Below the pieces are notes generated by a model. It was not told where the DNA came from. It did not search any database and saw only the letters and a program-made list of their open reading frames with translations. A DNA stretch of 33,372 nt from Planctomycetota bacterium. GTDB taxonomy: Bacteria; Planctomycetota; Phycisphaerae; Sedimentisphaerales; Anaerobacaceae. How positions within the stretch are numbered: position 1 is the stretch's first letter; each line of letters opens with the position of its first letter. Positions 32,172 to 33,372 of the stretch are shown here, one piece after another. The position numbers were made by a program, and so were the translations under genes. The stretch spans positions 1 to 33,372 of the forward strand of contig DUZJ01000035.1 of the NCBI GenBank assembly GCA_013349615.1, written 5' to 3'.

Positions 32172-32655
32172 TTGATAGAGCAGGTGTCTGTATCGGCGAA
32201 CCACCGTCAGCAATCGCCGGACCGGGTAGTATGTGCAAAATTTATCTCGCACACGCGGGAAAATCCTGCCGTTATGTTTACCCCCGCCACCTGTGGTGAG
32301 CAAAGCCTGCGGTGAGCGCAGTCGAACCGTCGAATGGGTCGAACCACTGATTATATGCTGCCATTACAAAAAAGTACCACCTGAGGGTGCAGGCAGACAC
32401 CTTTAATTCCCCCAAAAGAAGCCAAAAGGCAAAGAAAAAAAACGGATTTTAAAAAATCCCCTTGTCGCTGGCAACGATAAAAATACTCCCTCGTCTTTAG
32501 ATGATTGCCCCCCACCACAGTGGTGGATAAATAAGGACAAAAAGTATGAAATGTCTAATTCGCCGAGAGCGAACCTGCGGCATCAAGCAAGGAATTTCAA
32601 AAGGTTAATACGCATAAGAGCTTGCAACACAACGAATATTTCATAAAATTCTTTC
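32172..32655. other. Non-coding region with scattered repeat words
   Basis: A 484-base gap. It contains TATGTTTACCCCCGCC (about 32274-32290, also near 30668), a TCGAACCACTGATT word (about 32340) that also occurs at about 31753, and an inverted repeat CCACCAC/GTGGTGG (32512-32526). No gene or structured RNA was recognised. The right end would carry the transposase promoter. Confidence 0.55.
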
Positions 32656-33237
32656 ATGCATGGCAAATATAATCCTGATATCCATCATCGTCGTTCCGTT
32701 CGTTTGTCCGGGCATGATTATTCGCAGCGCGGCTTGTATTTCGTAACGATATGCGTACAAGACCGAATGTGTATGTTCGGGAATATAGTGAACGAACAGA
32801 TGCGATTGAATAACGCCGGCTTGATGATAAAAACATGGTGGCAGAAAGTGGGCAGCAAATTCCCCCCGGTTCAAACAGGTGAATATGTTGTTATGCCGAA
32901 CCATTTTCACGGAATCATAAACATCGTAGGGGCGGCCCCGTGTGGCCGCCCTATCCGTGATAATAACAACAACGCATCAGGGCAACCGCTTAGTGTTGCC
33001 CCTGCATTGGGGGACATTTTGAATTGGTTCAAGACGATGACAACCAATAAATACATTTGCCGTGTAAAACAAAACGGCTGGCCACCATTTCCCGGGAGAT
33101 TGTGGCAGCGTAATTATTACGAACATATCATCCGTAATGAAAAAGATTTAAATCATATCCGTCACTATATTGCCGAAAATCCCATCAATTGGCAAACAGA
33201 CGAAGAAAACCCAAATGTAACGGCCAACAATCCGTAG
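32656..33237 (+). CDS. REP-associated tyrosine transposase (RAYT, Y1/IS200-like)
   Basis: A 193-residue HUH-type single-stranded DNA transposase. The HUH motif is in VVMPNHFHGIINI (His83, His85), and the catalytic Tyr is probably Tyr155 in WQRNYYEHIIRNEKDL. YFVTICVQDRMCMFG and the C-terminal LNHIRHYIAENPINW are family hallmarks. Related RAYTs excise and move short palindromic (REP) sequences. Residues about 91-118 (GAAPCGRPI...VAPALG) are encoded by a twin-hairpin repeat inserted in frame between the HUH motif and the WFKTMTTN helix, a spot that is hypervariable in RAYTs. The TAG stop (33235-33237) is the left edge of a second copy of that repeat, so the last few residues may not be ancestral. 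No clear ribosome-binding site precedes the ATG. Confidence 0.92.
   Translation: MHGKYNPDIHHRRSVRLSGHDYSQRGLYFVTICVQDRMCMFGNIVNEQMRLNNAGLMIKTWWQKVGSKFPPVQTGEYVVMPNHFHGIINIVGAAPCGRPIRDNNNNASGQPLSVAPALGDILNWFKTMTTNKYICRVKQNGWPPFPGRLWQRNYYEHIIRNEKDLNHIRHYIAENPINWQTDEENPNVTANNP
32925..33064 (+). repeat. Internal copy of the RAYT twin-hairpin repeat
   Basis: 140 bases, repeated at 33233-33372 with a single difference seen by eye (CCGCTTAG versus CCGCATAG). It includes hairpins GGGCGGCC/GGCCGCCC and GGGCAAC/GTTGCCC followed by the coding sequence for DILNWFKTMTTNKYICR. It is translated here. Confidence 0.9.
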
Positions 33238-33372
33238 GGGCGGCCCCGTGTGGCCGCCCTATCCGTGATAATAACAACAACGCATCAGGGCAACCGCATA
33301 GTGTTGCCCCTGCATTGGGGGACATTTTGAATTGGTTCAAGACGATGACAACCAATAAATACATTTGCCGTG
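33233..33372 (+). repeat. Downstream copy of the RAYT twin-hairpin repeat (runs off the window)
   Basis: This starts CGTAGGGGCGG, with TAG used as the transposase stop, and matches 32925-33064 to the last base of the window, so the right end is not visible. The offset between copies is 308 bases. Either a partial tandem copy of the transposase gene or a mobilised fragment follows. Confidence 0.9.

Overview
The window looks like a chromosomal segment of an anaerobic Planctomycetota bacterium, most likely class Phycisphaerae. The reasons are gene content (several uroporphyrinogen-decarboxylase-fold proteins, Gfo/Idh/MocA dehydrogenases, DUF1080 and DUF6807 proteins, a secreted VCBS/FG-GAP protein, a heparinase-type lyase) and many short palindromic repeats in and between genes. 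This assignment is inference; no rRNA or other phylogenetic marker is present.

Layout. Positions 1-339 hold the 3' end of a plus-strand UroD-family gene. From 22573 back to 499 everything is on the minus strand. In transcription order: a DPP-IV-type peptidase carrying a VHL-like domain; an apparent operon of deoC, an old-yellow-enzyme/FAD oxidoreductase, a Gfo/Idh/MocA dehydrogenase and a TIM-barrel sugar isomerase/epimerase; a relic of another dehydrogenase; a VCBS-repeat protein; a decayed DUF1080 gene; a DUF6807-DUF1080 protein; then UroD - RhaM-like lipoprotein - UroD - RhaM-like - truncated UroD - sugar ABC ATPase - permease - binding protein - GH51 arabinofuranosidase; and last an amino-acid permease. 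A plus-strand cluster runs from 22950 to 27802: DegT aminotransferase, Gfo/Idh, UroD, Gfo/Idh. A secreted heparinase II/III-like lyase (minus) follows, then a repeat-rich stretch with three small membrane proteins, and a REP-associated tyrosine transposase (RAYT) at the right edge.

How the genes may work together. The plausible theme is uptake and breakdown of plant- or alga-type glycans. GH51 would release arabinose outside the cytoplasm, and the RbsACB-like ABC system would import a sugar. RhaM-like proteins would interconvert anomers, and Gfo/Idh, TIM-barrel, DUF1080/DUF6807 and DeoC proteins would process keto-sugars and cleave a deoxysugar phosphate. Repeated linkage of UroD-fold proteins (HxC motifs as in MtaA/CmuA methyltransferases, no heme-type UroD signature) with RhaM-like proteins is the most suggestive undescribed module. 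No corrinoid protein is visible in the window.

The strongest sequence-level observation is that at least three unrelated palindromic repeat families are inserted in frame in protein genes. They lie at the C terminus and signal-peptide junction of the arabinofuranosidase, in the signal peptide of the sugar-binding lipoprotein, and inside a dehydrogenase; a further twin-hairpin element lies in the RAYT. The RAYT element also recurs immediately after two genes, where its left edge supplies the TAG stop codon.
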